A stretch of 64,000 nucleotides of DNA from CAMCTV01 sp964420985 (GCA_964420985.1 CAYQUT010000009.1:25407-89406); one strand, 5' to 3'. Positions 53,081 through 61,923 are shown, counted from the stretch's first letter. Translations and numbers: made by a program. The notes: a model not told the origin generated them from the sequence alone.

Positions 53081-54955
53081 ATGAAAGCAGGAAATATATC
53101 CGTTCAGACCGAAAACATTTTTCCAATCATTAAAAAATTCTTGTATTCAGATCAAGAAATCTTTTTAAGAGAATTGGTGTCCAATTCAGTAGATGCTTGT
53201 CAAAAGGTAACTACCCTTTCTAGGCTCGGTGAAATACCTGAACCCAAGGAAAGTCCTAAGGTTGAAGTGATCTTGGATCAAGAGAAAAAGCAGTTGATCA
53301 TCAGAGACAATGGCATTGGAATGACCGAAGCTGAGGTCGAACAATACATCAATCAAATTGCATTTTCTGGTGCTGAAGAGTTTGTATCCAAATACAAGGA
53401 CGCGCAAATCATTGGCCACTTTGGTCTTGGTTTTTACTCGGCCTTCATGGTGGCCAAAGAGGTTGAGATTCATACATTGTCTCACAAAACTGATTCACAA
53501 GCGGTGAAGTGGATTTGCGATGGCAGTCCCTCCTACTCTATCGAAAGCATTGAAAAATCAAACCCAGGTACAGACATCATTCTGCACCTTGCCGATGATG
53601 CATTAGAATACAACGAGGAATTTAAATTGAAAGAAATTCTCGATAAGTATTGCCGTTTTATGCCTGTCGAAATTTATTTCGGTGAAGAATCCAAATGGGA
53701 AGAAGATCCCTCAGGAGAAAAAGATGACAAGGGGAACCCCAAGAGAATTGAAATTAAAACTCCCCGTCTCATCAATTCTACGCGACCCTTGTGGACACAA
53801 AAGCCCAATGAATTGACCGATGAGGATTACAAAAATTTCTATCGTGAATTGTACCCTTCTAGTTTCGAGGAACCTTTATTTCACATTCACATCAATGTAG
53901 ATTACCCATTCAATCTCACTGGAATACTATTCTTTCCTAAGATTAAAAATCAAATGGAAGTGCAGCGCAATAAAATTCAATTGTACTGCAACCAGGTATT
54001 CATAACAGATGAGGTAAAAAATATCTTGCCTGACTTCTTGACCTTACTGCACGGTGTCGTAGATAGCCCGGATATTCCGTTAAATGTCAGCCGATCTTAT
54101 CTTCAAGCAGACAGCAATGTCAAAAAAATATCCGCTCACATCACCAAAAAGGTTGCGGATAAATTGCAAAGTATGATCAACACAGATCGATCTGATTTTG
54201 AACAAAAATGGGATGACATCAGCATGTTCATTCAGTACGGCGTACTCACGGAAGAGAAATTTGCTGAAAAGGCTCAGACATTTTCATTGTACAAAAGCAC
54301 AACAGGAGATTATAAAACCATTGAAGAGTGGAAAGAAAAAATTGGGGAGACCCAAAAAGATAAAAATGGAAAAATCATCTTCCTTTATGCCACTGATGAG
54401 CATCAACAGCACGCCGCCATTGAAATGGCCAAGGAAAGATCTTGGGAGGTCTTCTTGATGTCCAGTCCATTGACTGCGCCATTCCTTTCTCAGATTGAAA
54501 GCAAGCACAACGATATACAATTCAAAAGGATTGATAGTGATATACCAGAAAAGTTGATTGAGAAAGATCTGACCACCCACAGCGCGCTGAATGACGGAGA
54601 AAAAGAGGAAGTGAAAAAACAATTGGAAGGTTGGATCAATACTCAAAAATTCAACATTCAATTTGAAAACATGTCTCCCAATGATCCGCCAATGATCATT
54701 ACAGAAAATGAATTCATGCGCAGAATGAAAGAGCAACAAGCTTTGGGTGGAGGTGGATTTTTTGGAAGTTTACCAGAAACTTACCAATTGATTGTCAATA
54801 CCAATCACCCTGCTGCACAATTCATGAAAACAGAAGAGGGTCGTGGCAAAGCAGAAGAGGCCTTGGCATTGGCCCAGCTGTCCAAAGGCCTTTTAACAGG
54901 TAGTGAACTCACTGCTTACTTGCAGAAGAGTTATCAAAGATTGCAAAACAATTAA
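53081..54955 (+). CDS. htpG: Molecular chaperone HtpG (Hsp90)
   Basis: HtpG is the bacterial Hsp90. The 624-residue protein has the GHKL ATP site: L-R-E-L-V-S-N-S-V-D-A-C, I-R-D-N-G-I-G-M-T and G-H-F-G-L-G-F-Y-S-A-F, then the middle-domain N-V-S-R-S-Y-L-Q-A-D. The E. coli protein is also about 624 residues. ATG 53081 is preferred to the in-frame ATG at 53030, since it gives the canonical N-terminus. I see no CIRCE or other heat-shock operator in the 83 bases upstream. Confidence 0.96.
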   Translation: MKAGNISVQTENIFPIIKKFLYSDQEIFLRELVSNSVDACQKVTTLSRLGEIPEPKESPKVEVILDQEKKQLIIRDNGIGMTEAEVEQYINQIAFSGAEEFVSKYKDAQIIGHFGLGFYSAFMVAKEVEIHTLSHKTDSQAVKWICDGSPSYSIESIEKSNPGTDIILHLADDALEYNEEFKLKEILDKYCRFMPVEIYFGEESKWEEDPSGEKDDKGNPKRIEIKTPRLINSTRPLWTQKPNELTDEDYKNFYRELYPSSFEEPLFHIHINVDYPFNLTGILFFPKIKNQMEVQRNKIQLYCNQVFITDEVKNILPDFLTLLHGVVDSPDIPLNVSRSYLQADSNVKKISAHITKKVADKLQSMINTDRSDFEQKWDDISMFIQYGVLTEEKFAEKAQTFSLYKSTTGDYKTIEEWKEKIGETQKDKNGKIIFLYATDEHQQHAAIEMAKERSWEVFLMSSPLTAPFLSQIESKHNDIQFKRIDSDIPEKLIEKDLTTHSALNDGEKEEVKKQLEGWINTQKFNIQFENMSPNDPPMIITENEFMRRMKEQQALGGGGFFGSLPETYQLIVNTNHPAAQFMKTEEGRGKAEEALALAQLSKGLLTGSELTAYLQKSYQRLQNN

Positions 54956-54963
54956 TATATTCG
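54956..54963 (+). promoter_or_regulatory. Possible -7 element of the lemA-TPM operon
   Basis: TATATTCG is one base off TAnnTTTG, directly after the htpG stop and 15 bases before the LemA ATG. Confidence 0.3.
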
Positions 54964-54978
54964 TTTTAAACAAAAAAC

Positions 54979-55560
54979 ATGAACACAATTACAAAATCCA
55001 TTCTGATTCTTATCGGCGTTATCGTCGGAGCCTTTATCCTTTTTTACCTCTACGGAACCAGTGTATACAGCGGTGCTGTTGAAAAGCAAGAGGCAGTTAA
55101 AAAGGAATGGGGCAATGTCCAAGCGGCTTACCAGCGCAGAGCCGATTTGGTTCCTCAATTGGTAGAAACCGTCAAAGGAGCTCGTGACAATGAAAGAGAG
55201 ATTTTGGAAAATGTCACACGTGCTAGATCAGGAATGGGAGCTGCGCAATCTCCAGCTGAATTGCAAAAGCTAGGTGGAGAAATCAACAAAGCCATCAATA
55301 TTGTCTTTGAAAATTATCCTGAAATCAGATCAACGCAAAATTTCGGTGAACTTCAAGCACAATTAGAAGGTTCTGAAAACAGGGTAAACAAAGCCAGAAC
55401 AGACTACAATGAATCCGTTGAAAAATCCAACACTTATATCCGAGGTTTTTGGAAAAAGAAAGCCTTGGCCTTGGTTGGAGACGAGGAATTCAAAGTATAC
55501 GATGCTTTTGCCGCAAGTGAAGGTGCAGAGAATGCTCCGAAAATTGATTTCTCAAAGTAA
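54979..55560 (+). CDS. LemA family membrane protein
   Basis: The protein is 193 residues: one N-terminal transmembrane segment (I-L-I-L-I-G-V-I-V-G-A-F-I-L) followed by the alpha-helical LemA domain with W-G-N-V-Q-A-A-Y-Q-R-R-A-D-L-V-P-Q-L-V and N-x-Y-P-E-I-R near 113. LemA proteins are paired with TPM-domain genes in many bacteria; their function is not settled, with links to membrane stress. Its stop overlaps the next ATG (TAATG). Confidence 0.92.
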   Translation: MNTITKSILILIGVIVGAFILFYLYGTSVYSGAVEKQEAVKKEWGNVQAAYQRRADLVPQLVETVKGARDNEREILENVTRARSGMGAAQSPAELQKLGGEINKAINIVFENYPEIRSTQNFGELQAQLEGSENRVNKARTDYNESVEKSNTYIRGFWKKKALALVGDEEFKVYDAFAASEGAENAPKIDFSK

Positions 55561-55997
55561 TGGCCGACCACATTTTATTGGATAAAAAAATGACAATGCA
55601 GTTCGAGGACTGCATTGTTGCTTTTGAGAAAAATACGCGCTGCGAAATGCGCATTCATATCGAAGAGGAAAACAACACCTCCGTTATGGATCGAGCTGCT
55701 TTTGTATTTGATCATTTGGGAATGAGAAAAACAAAAGAGCGGAACGCTGTTTTAATCTACATTCAGCTCTACCCTTCTGCTCTGGCCATCATTGGCGACA
55801 TTGGTATCAATCAACATGTAAAACCAGAAGATTGGGAAAAATGGAAGCTAGATTTGATTGACTCTTTTCGCGCTGAAGAATACCTCAAAGGCATTCAAAC
55901 CGTTACACAATCCATGTCTGATCTTCTTTGTATTCCATTTCCTTGGAATGAAATGGACCAAGACGAATTGAGCAATACCATATCTCGCGCGAAATGA
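55560..55997 (+). CDS. TPM-domain protein, cytoplasmic-type
   Basis: This 145-residue protein has no signal peptide. It carries a TPM (TLP18.3/Psb32/MOLO-1) fold: C-E-M-R-I-H-I-E-E-E, R-N-A-V-L-I-Y-I-Q-L-Y-P-S-A-L-A-I-I-G-D and the closing helix around M-S-D-L-L. It is embedded between lemA and the exported TPM gene, with 1-base and 4-base overlaps. Function unknown beyond this association. Confidence 0.82.
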   Translation: MADHILLDKKMTMQFEDCIVAFEKNTRCEMRIHIEEENNTSVMDRAAFVFDHLGMRKTKERNAVLIYIQLYPSALAIIGDIGINQHVKPEDWEKWKLDLIDSFRAEEYLKGIQTVTQSMSDLLCIPFPWNEMDQDELSNTISRAK

Positions 55998-56782
55998 AAA
56001 CGATTCCATTCCTATTTATGACGTTGTTGTTGTTTTCAATAACAACAAGGGGACAAGAGTGTATGGTTCAAAAAAAGGACAATCAGCTGGTCTACGATGT
56101 CTCAGGCATCTTGCAAACAGTAGAAATTGCCCAATTAGAAAGCGATCTACAATCGTTTGCTCGCAACACATCCAATCAGATTGTCATCATTGTAACCAAT
56201 GATTTATGCGGTTATGAGCCATCTGACTATGCCTTTAAAATCATGGATCATTGGGGGGTAGGTCAAGCTGATTTGGATAATGGAATTGTAATGCTCATTA
56301 AACCCAAAACGGATACCCAAAAAGGTCAAACTTTTATCGCAACAGGTCGTGGATTAGAGGGTATCATTCCCGATGGTAAAGTTCACATGATTTGGGAAAA
56401 TGAAATGATTCCGGCCTTCAAAAAGAATCAATACAGTGTGGGAATCAACAATGCGGTTGGTGTATTAAAAAGTTTGGCGCAGAAGGAATATAACTTTGAC
56501 ACCTATGCCAAAAAGAACAAGAAGAAGGCAGACAAGGGAGGTTGGATTGGACTACTCATTTTTGGATTGGTTTTTTTCTGGATGATTTTTGGCAGAGCAC
56601 GAGGTTCAGCCAAAAGAAACAACATTCCATTTTGGACCGCATTTTGGCTGATGAATTCGGGGCCAAGAAGAGGATATTGGGATGACTTTAATGGCGGTAG
56701 TGGATCCTCTTGGGGAGGCGGCGGATTTGGCGGTTTTGGAGGAGGCAGTTCTGGAGGTGGTGGTGCTGGCGGGAGTTGGTAA
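55994..56782 (+). CDS. Exported TPM-domain membrane protein (YgcG-like)
   Basis: The protein of 262 residues has a signal peptide ending at R-G-Q, a TPM domain (V-Y-D-V-S-G-I-L, N-Q-I-V-I-I-V-T-N-D-L and G-R-G-L-E-G-I-I-P-D at about 120-130), one transmembrane segment (I-G-L-L-I-F-G-L-V-F-F-W-M-I-F) and a Gly/Ser-rich tail ending in G-G-S-W, which is the YgcG arrangement. The TPM domain faces the periplasm. It ends the LemA-TPM-TPM operon. Confidence 0.9.
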   Translation: MKTIPFLFMTLLLFSITTRGQECMVQKKDNQLVYDVSGILQTVEIAQLESDLQSFARNTSNQIVIIVTNDLCGYEPSDYAFKIMDHWGVGQADLDNGIVMLIKPKTDTQKGQTFIATGRGLEGIIPDGKVHMIWENEMIPAFKKNQYSVGINNAVGVLKSLAQKEYNFDTYAKKNKKKADKGGWIGLLIFGLVFFWMIFGRARGSAKRNNIPFWTAFWLMNSGPRRGYWDDFNGGSGSSWGGGGFGGFGGGSSGGGGAGGSW

Positions 56783-56834
56783 TTTTAACTTAAAAAGTGA
56801 CTTTTATCTGTCTTCATTTTTAAATCACATTTTT

Positions 56835-56842
56835 TACATTTG
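56835..56842 (+). promoter_or_regulatory. -7 promoter element of the GAF histidine kinase gene
   Basis: TACATTTG matches TAnnTTTG, 15 bases before the ATG at 56858. Confidence 0.45.
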
Positions 56843-56857
56843 ATTTCAATAAACGCC

Positions 56858-58042
56858 ATGACTCCTCCTATTCCCCAAAATGAAAAGACTCGATTAGAGG
56901 TCTTAAAGAGTTATCATATTCTTGATTCCATTCCGGAAAAAGAATACGATGATCTCACCATGATTGCTTCTCAAATATGCGGTGTCCCTATTTCATTGAT
57001 CAGTCTCATTGATGAAGAAAGACAATGGTTCAAATCAAAACATGGAATAACCAGCGAAGAGACAGAAAGAGAACATGCATTTTGTGCTCATGCCATCAAC
57101 TATCCTGATGCCGTTTTTACTGTGGAAGATTCTCGAGAGGATGATCGATTTAAAAATAATCCTCTGGTTACAGGTGAACCACATGTGGTTTTTTATACTG
57201 GGGTACCCATAGTCAATGACGACGGATTTGCTCTGGGAACTCTTTGCGTTATTGATAGCAAACCTCGCACACTAAGCGAGGATCAAAAAAAGGCCTTAAA
57301 GGCGCTATCCAACCAAGTCATGCAATTGATTGAACTGAGAAAACACAAAATCATTTTAGAAGAAAAAAACCACTTTCTCAATCAATTCGCTGCTGTAGCT
57401 GCCCATGACATTAAAGCCCCATTGAACAATATCAACTTGGTTGCTGAGATTTTAATTCGAGATGAAGATAAAACCCAAACGGCCGAAAGCTTAAAGTGGC
57501 TGAATATGATTTCAGAATCTTCTCATCATCTGCAATCGTTGGTCACGCGCATTTTGAGCTACAGTAAAAATGTAGAACAGATACAAACCGAATGGACAAC
57601 CTTTCATGTCCAACAGTGTTGGGAGGAAGTCTTAAGCATGTGTGTTTATCCAGATAATGCGCAGATTGCCATTCACACAGAAATGACTCAGGTATATGGT
57701 CACTTTACCATTTGGTGTCAAACCATTCAGAACCTCATTCAAAATGGAATTAAATACAATCACAAAAATCCTGTTATCGTTTCCTGTTCGATTAGTGAAG
57801 ATGAGGAACAATACAACATTGTTATAAAAGACAATGGAGAAGGAATACCTCAAGAAAATTGGCAAGAGATTTTTGAACCTTTTACCATCCTAGCTGCAAA
57901 GGACCGATTTGGTAAAAAGGGACACGGATTGGGTTTATCCATGGTTAAGAAATGGTTAGACATGTTGGACGGAAATATATCCATTGCATCGGAAATGGGG
58001 ATTGGAACTACCTTCACAGTCACCATTCCCAAGCAGAATTAA
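56858..58042 (+). CDS. Soluble GAF-domain sensor histidine kinase
   Basis: The predicted protein is 394 residues and has no membrane segment. A GAF domain spans about 30-160 (E-R-Q-W-F-K-S-K-H-G and F-C-A-H-A-I, G-T-L-C-V-I-D), then a helical linker, the H-box with H183 in A-A-H-D-I-K-A-P-L-N-N-I, and the ATPase with N-G-I-K-Y-N, D-N-G-E-G-I-P and G-H-G-L-G-L-S-M-V. It is a cytoplasmic sensor; the signal is unknown and no response regulator is adjacent. Overlaps the convergent LOG gene by 4 bases. Confidence 0.9.
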   Translation: MTPPIPQNEKTRLEVLKSYHILDSIPEKEYDDLTMIASQICGVPISLISLIDEERQWFKSKHGITSEETEREHAFCAHAINYPDAVFTVEDSREDDRFKNNPLVTGEPHVVFYTGVPIVNDDGFALGTLCVIDSKPRTLSEDQKKALKALSNQVMQLIELRKHKIILEEKNHFLNQFAAVAAHDIKAPLNNINLVAEILIRDEDKTQTAESLKWLNMISESSHHLQSLVTRILSYSKNVEQIQTEWTTFHVQQCWEEVLSMCVYPDNAQIAIHTEMTQVYGHFTIWCQTIQNLIQNGIKYNHKNPVIVSCSISEDEEQYNIVIKDNGEGIPQENWQEIFEPFTILAAKDRFGKKGHGLGLSMVKKWLDMLDGNISIASEMGIGTTFTVTIPKQN

Positions 58043-58617
58043 CGCAGAGTTCCTGCTTCAGTGATTGCTATTCTTTTTGTTTCAAATTGTTGAATACAAG
58101 GAATTACATCCTCCGGAAGATTGACCATTTTCCAAATAGAATCTCCATCATCCGTCATAAACTTTTGATCAACGGCTTGTTTCATTAATGCGGCAAATGC
58201 ATCAAAATATCCATTGGTATTGAGGACAACAATGGGGGTAGAAATCTGACCCAATTTCTTGAGGGTGATGGCCTCAAAAAGCTCTTCAAAAGTACCCGGT
58301 CCACCCGGCAAGGCAATAATAGCATCTGTTCCTTCTAGAAATTTAGCCTTGCGCTCATGCATGGTTTGTGTGTAAACAAAATCCGAAACACCCTTGTGTC
58401 CCCACTCTACCTCATTCATAAATTGGGGCATAATTCCTTTGATTCGGCCACCCAATGCCAATACGGCATCAGCCAACTGTCCCATTAAGCCAGAACTCCC
58501 CCCGCCAAAAACCACATGATACTCTTTCTCTACCAACAGAGCAGCCAATTGCTTGGTAGCCTCAAAATATACAGGACTGATTTGCCCACTGGAGGCACAA
58601 TAGACACACACTTGCAT
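58039..58617 (-). CDS. LOG family protein (nucleoside 5'-monophosphate phosphoribohydrolase type)
   Basis: A 192-residue protein with F-G-G-G-S-S-G-L-M-G at about 39-48 and the catalytic signature P-G-G-P-G-T-F-E-E-L-F-E, normally P-G-G-x-G-T-x-x-E. LOG proteins remove the base from nucleoside monophosphates; relatives make cytokinins, and many are of unknown physiological role. It lies 19 bases downstream of a low-molecular-weight phosphatase gene on the same strand. Confidence 0.93.
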   Translation of the reverse strand: MQVCVYCASSGQISPVYFEATKQLAALLVEKEYHVVFGGGSSGLMGQLADAVLALGGRIKGIMPQFMNEVEWGHKGVSDFVYTQTMHERKAKFLEGTDAIIALPGGPGTFEELFEAITLKKLGQISTPIVVLNTNGYFDAFAALMKQAVDQKFMTDDGDSIWKMVNLPEDVIPCIQQFETKRIAITEAGTLR

Positions 58618-58636
58618 AGCTCAAAGATAAAGGAAC

Positions 58637-59086
58637 TCATGACAACTCACTCAGTCTATTCCTCCATATCAATGCATGTTTCAATAAAACGTCATACATC
58701 ACTTGGAAATCTCTTTCTCCACCGTAATAGGGATCTTGTACATCCATCTCATCATGCCTAAACATTTTTACCTTTTTTGATGAAGATTCATCAGGTGAAA
58801 GCCGAAGAACATCTCTCAAATTATCTCGATCCATGACCAATATCCAATCAAAATCTTCAAAATCTTCTACAACAAATTTGCGCGCGCTGAGTTGGGCAAT
58901 GTCCAAACCATTTTTTTGAGCCATGGCCACAGATCGGCTGTCGGGAGTATCTCCTTCATGATAACCAGAAGTTCCAGCACTGTCTATCTCCCAATTCAAT
59001 TGAAAGTCCGTGGCCATTTTTCTCAATATTCCCTCTGCCAACGGTGAGCGGCAAATATTGCCCATACAGACACAAAGTATTCTCAT
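58637..59086 (-). CDS. Low molecular weight protein-tyrosine phosphatase
   Basis: The predicted protein has 149 residues. The P-loop is C7-M-G-N-I-C-R13-S (C-x5-R) and D-P-Y-Y-G-G near residue 116 supplies the general acid Asp. The family removes phosphate from tyrosine in proteins that often control capsule or polysaccharide export. ATG 59086 is chosen because it starts the M-R-I-L-C-V core directly; the upstream frame includes the promoter. TATATTTG lies 7 bases upstream. Confidence 0.93.
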   Translation of the reverse strand: MRILCVCMGNICRSPLAEGILRKMATDFQLNWEIDSAGTSGYHEGDTPDSRSVAMAQKNGLDIAQLSARKFVVEDFEDFDWILVMDRDNLRDVLRLSPDESSSKKVKMFRHDEMDVQDPYYGGERDFQVMYDVLLKHALIWRNRLSELS

Positions 59087-59093
59087 CTTCCTA

Positions 59094-59101
59094 CAAATAT
59101 A
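59094..59101 (-). promoter_or_regulatory. -7 promoter element of the LMW-PTP and LOG genes
   Basis: The minus strand reads TATATTTG, 7 bases before the ATG. Confidence 0.45.
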
Positions 59102-59244
59102 TACTACTCCAAAAGGAGTAGAAGCAAATAACAAGTTCAAAAAAAATCAACAATTCTAACAATATTCAAAAACAATAATTGTTATTAAAACTAAAATCAT
59201 TAATATTGTCACCCTATATTAAAAACTAAATATAATATAAATTA

Positions 59245-59451
59245 ATGGCCCAAAAAAAAGACAAAAACCTACCTCTTCGCCGAAAAATTGGGCTGTTTGT
59301 TTTCACACTGGGATTAGTGGGTTCTATGATAGGCTATCACGAGAACATCATACAAGATCCTAAATGGGCACATCTAATGCTCATCCCTTTGTTTTGCTTT
59401 CTGCTGGCTATTCTTATCCTTCAAAGTACTTGGGATAAGCACAGCAAATAA
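59245..59451 (+). CDS. Small hypothetical membrane protein
   Basis: The product of 68 residues has a basic N-terminus (K-K-D-K-N-L-P-L-R-R-K) and two hydrophobic segments separated by a short loop with H-E-N-I-I-Q-D-P-K-W-A-H. No family recognised. It follows an AT-rich 158-base non-coding stretch and ends directly at the convergent tcdA stop. Coding is supported by the clear start, amphipathic layout and gene-filling position. Confidence 0.55.
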   Translation: MAQKKDKNLPLRRKIGLFVFTLGLVGSMIGYHENIIQDPKWAHLMLIPLFCFLLAILILQSTWDKHSK

Positions 59452-60174
59452 TCAAAGTTTCATTAAATCGCGAATCGCGACTGAGGCCACTACTGCACCA
59501 AATGTGGCTGGGATATAAGAAATTGTACCATAAGCAGACTTCTTAAAATTACTTCCGTCTGTCAACATGATACTGTTGGGATCTGGAATCTCATCACTAA
59601 AAACGGCTTTAATTCCCTTTCTAATTCCCATTTTTCTTAGACGCTTTCTGATTTGGTGCGCAAAAGGACAATTGTAAGTTTTGGAAATATCAACGACATG
59701 CAGACGTGTGGGATCAACTTTTCCACCAGCCCCCATGCTACTAACCATAGGAATACGGCTTTCATAAGCCAATTTCATAAAGGTCAATTTGGGAGTAATG
59801 CTATCAATGGCATCAATGATATAATCAGGTTTAACATTCAATTGCTCTGCAACGATTTCAGGGTTCACGAACTCCTGTATCACGTTCAGCTCAATTTCTG
59901 GGTTGATCTCTCTGATGCGCTTGGCCATAATCTGCACCTTGGGTTCTCCGTGGTTGGTTGCCAATGCCGGCAATTGTCTATTCCTATTAGAAGGATCTAC
60001 AACATCACCATCGATAATGGTCATCTTTCCAACTCCAGAACGCGCAATGAACTCTGCCGCAAAAGATCCTACTCCCCCCATTCCGACAACCATCACATGT
60101 TTGGTGGTCAATTGTCTCAAAGCGGGCTCTCCAATCAATAACTGTGTACGTGACAACCACGAAATATCTTCCAT
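59452..60174 (-). CDS. tcdA: tRNA threonylcarbamoyladenosine dehydratase TcdA
   Basis: TcdA (CsdL) cyclises the t6A base at position 37 of tRNA using ATP. The 240-residue E1-like protein has V-M-V-V-G-M-G-G-V-G-S-F-A-A-E (ATP-binding), D-G-D-V-V-D-P-S-N-R-N-R-Q and D-A-I-D-S-I-T-P-K-L, all TcdA signatures. It directly follows the TatD-like gene (1 base apart) and abuts the small membrane protein gene. Confidence 0.94.
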   Translation of the reverse strand: MEDISWLSRTQLLIGEPALRQLTTKHVMVVGMGGVGSFAAEFIARSGVGKMTIIDGDVVDPSNRNRQLPALATNHGEPKVQIMAKRIREINPEIELNVIQEFVNPEIVAEQLNVKPDYIIDAIDSITPKLTFMKLAYESRIPMVSSMGAGGKVDPTRLHVVDISKTYNCPFAHQIRKRLRKMGIRKGIKAVFSDEIPDPNSIMLTDGSNFKKSAYGTISYIPATFGAVVASVAIRDLMKL

Positions 60175-60175
60175 C

Positions 60176-60820
60176 TCAAATAAATTTTAATCCAATACGA
60201 CTGGTATTCTGTTCGATAATGTCTTCAACTTGGCTCAATTTTTTTTGCCAAATATTGGCGAGACAAAGGTAAGCCTCATGAATGGAAATTGAATCATCAT
60301 CTGTTTCAAGAAATACGGAGTTCTGATTGATTTTCTTCATCGTATCTTGACCTTGCTTGGTCTTTAAAAATTTTACATTCACGGAAATACCTCCACCTGC
60401 GTTTAAGATATCATTGGCCATGGCCAGTGAGCGATTAAAACCGTGAAAAACAAAAATAACATTAACCTCCTTGATGATTTTCAAAATATCCTGTTGTGCT
60501 CTAACACAATGAATGATGATCGGCTTTTGAACCGCTTTTGCCAAATTGATTTGCCAGTGAAATGCCTCTAATTGCAATTCCCATGAAACCTTGCACAACT
60601 TATCCAATCCACATTCACCAATGGCCATGACCTCTGGTTTGACAGAAAGCTCATTCATCCATAAATAATCCATTTCCAAAGTATCACGTTGCAGATACCA
60701 AGGATGTAAACCGATGGAGCAACACATATTTCTCAAGAAATTCTCAGGTCGATGAACGTTAAAAATGGTCTTCGAGTCTCTGTCCAATGGACGATGATGT
60801 GAATGAAAATTAATCAACAA
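60176..60820 (-). CDS. TatD family hydrolase, short form
   Basis: The predicted protein is 214 residues and starts at TTG 60820. N-F-H-S-H-H at 4-9 is the metal-binding H-x-H region; later I-G-L-H-P-W, G-E-C-G-L-D, I-I-H-C-V-R and L-E-T-D-D-D follow the TatD pattern. It lacks part of the usual family length (about 260). TatD proteins are metal-dependent nucleases. A TAnnTTTG element lies 22 bases upstream. Confidence 0.85.
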   Translation of the reverse strand: MLINFHSHHRPLDRDSKTIFNVHRPENFLRNMCCSIGLHPWYLQRDTLEMDYLWMNELSVKPEVMAIGECGLDKLCKVSWELQLEAFHWQINLAKAVQKPIIIHCVRAQQDILKIIKEVNVIFVFHGFNRSLAMANDILNAGGGISVNVKFLKTKQGQDTMKKINQNSVFLETDDDSISIHEAYLCLANIWQKKLSQVEDIIEQNTSRIGLKFI

Positions 60821-60842
60821 GAATTTCTTTTTTCTTACCTTT

Positions 60843-60850
60843 CAAAAGTA
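60843..60850 (-). promoter_or_regulatory. -7 promoter element of the TatD-tcdA operon
   Basis: The minus strand reads TACTTTTG, 22 bases before the TTG start. Confidence 0.45.
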
Positions 60851-60866
60851 TTTAAAATTTGCCCAA

Positions 60867-61451
60867 ATGCGTCGTGCTCTTCCCAATGAAAAAGAGAATA
60901 TTGTAGCGATCATAATCGATGCCATTGAGGTCAATCCAAAAATTCAATATTTCCTGGGTACGAGAGAATTCCCCAGAAAGGTTCGTGAATTGGCCAAATT
61001 TATTTATGCCCTCTCCAATAGAAGAAAAGCCATCTACCTTTCAGACGATGGAAAAGGATTGTTGATATTCATGCATAGCAATGAATGGAAAAAAGGCGTA
61101 AGAGATCTTTGGGATTATTGTAAAATGATTTTCAGCGCATTTGAATGGAAACGTCTAATTCAAATTTTGAAAATGGAAAAAACATTAGAATCCTTCAGGC
61201 CAAAGGAAGAAAATTATCTCTATGTTTGGGTTTTGGGAACCAAAAAAGAAAACAAAGGGGGAAATCAGGCCAGAGAGTTAAGAGACGCGTTGTATTTAAA
61301 AGCAACTGAACTTCAGCTACCGATATATGCCGAAACGGCTTTTGACCAAAATTTCAAGGTATACCAACGTTACGGATTCAACAATTATCACACGGAGCAT
61401 TATCCAGAAATTCCATTGACCATCCGATTTTTAAGAAAGTCTATTGACTGA
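60867..61451 (+). CDS. GNAT-like N-acetyltransferase
   Basis: A 194-residue protein. L-Y-V-W-V-L-G-T followed by N-K-G-G-N-Q-A-R-E-L-R-D-A-L resembles the beta4/acetyl-CoA loop of GNAT enzymes, and A-E-T-A-F-D-Q-N-F-K-V-Y-Q-R-Y-G-F the closing motif. The N-terminus is I-I-I-D-A-I-E-V-N-P. Substrate unknown. Confidence in family is moderate. Confidence 0.7.
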   Translation: MRRALPNEKENIVAIIIDAIEVNPKIQYFLGTREFPRKVRELAKFIYALSNRRKAIYLSDDGKGLLIFMHSNEWKKGVRDLWDYCKMIFSAFEWKRLIQILKMEKTLESFRPKEENYLYVWVLGTKKENKGGNQARELRDALYLKATELQLPIYAETAFDQNFKVYQRYGFNNYHTEHYPEIPLTIRFLRKSID

Positions 61452-61511
61452 TAATAATCGCATTTTTTATTACGCCAATTAGGCCGATATTTGCAACACA
61501 AAACAAGAATC

Positions 61512-61868
61512 ATGAGCGATAGCAACTTCCCCCCATGTCCCAAGTGTCAATCTGCCTACACTTACCCCAGCGATAATTTATTGGTATGTCCAGAATGTTT
61601 TCATGAATGGAGTCCTTCTGAAGAAGCAGAGGAAGCAGCAGCTGCCGCCGCATCCAGTCAAGTATTGGATTCAAACGGTACACCTTTGGTCGACGGAGAC
61701 AGCGTCATTGTCATCAAAGATTTGCCTGTAAAAGGAGCACCAAAGCCCGTAAAAGCCGGAACCAAAGTCAAAAACATTCGCTTGGTAGATGGCGACCACA
61801 ATATCTCTTGCAAAATAGATGGATTTGGTTCCATGGGCTTGAAATCAGAATTCGTTCGAAAGGCCTAA
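61512..61868 (+). CDS. yjdM: Zinc ribbon domain protein YjdM (PhnA-like)
   Basis: The predicted 118 residues open with P-C-P-K-C-Q-S-A-Y-T-Y, followed by L-V-C-P-E-C-F-H-E-W: two C-x2-C pairs of a zinc ribbon. Then an Ala/Glu-rich linker and an SH3-like domain (L-V-D-G-D-S-V-I-V-I-K-D-L-P-V-K-G and L-V-D-G-D-H-N-I). ATG 61512 gives the standard start. Despite the name PhnA, function is unknown. A clear terminator follows. Confidence 0.92.
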   Translation: MSDSNFPPCPKCQSAYTYPSDNLLVCPECFHEWSPSEEAEEAAAAAASSQVLDSNGTPLVDGDSVIVIKDLPVKGAPKPVKAGTKVKNIRLVDGDHNISCKIDGFGSMGLKSEFVRKA

Positions 61869-61892
61869 TTCCCATCAATCAAAATAAAATAC

Positions 61893-61917
61893 AAAGGCCC
61901 AAATGGGCCTTTTTGTT
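61893..61917 (+). terminator. Rho-independent terminator after yjdM
   Basis: AAAGGCCC and GGGCCTTT form a perfect 8-base-pair stem with loop AAAT, followed by TTTTTG-TTT. It may also stop the convergent HxlR-type gene, whose stop codon is at 61924. Confidence 0.88.
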
Positions 61918-61923
61918 TGATCA

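Noticed and set aside
54284..54739. Minus-strand frame of about 150 residues in htpG
   Set aside because: Antisense to a highly conserved gene, with no independent evidence.
59653..60141. Plus-strand frame of 162 residues opposite tcdA
   Set aside because: Composition reflects the antisense of tcdA and there is no domain match.
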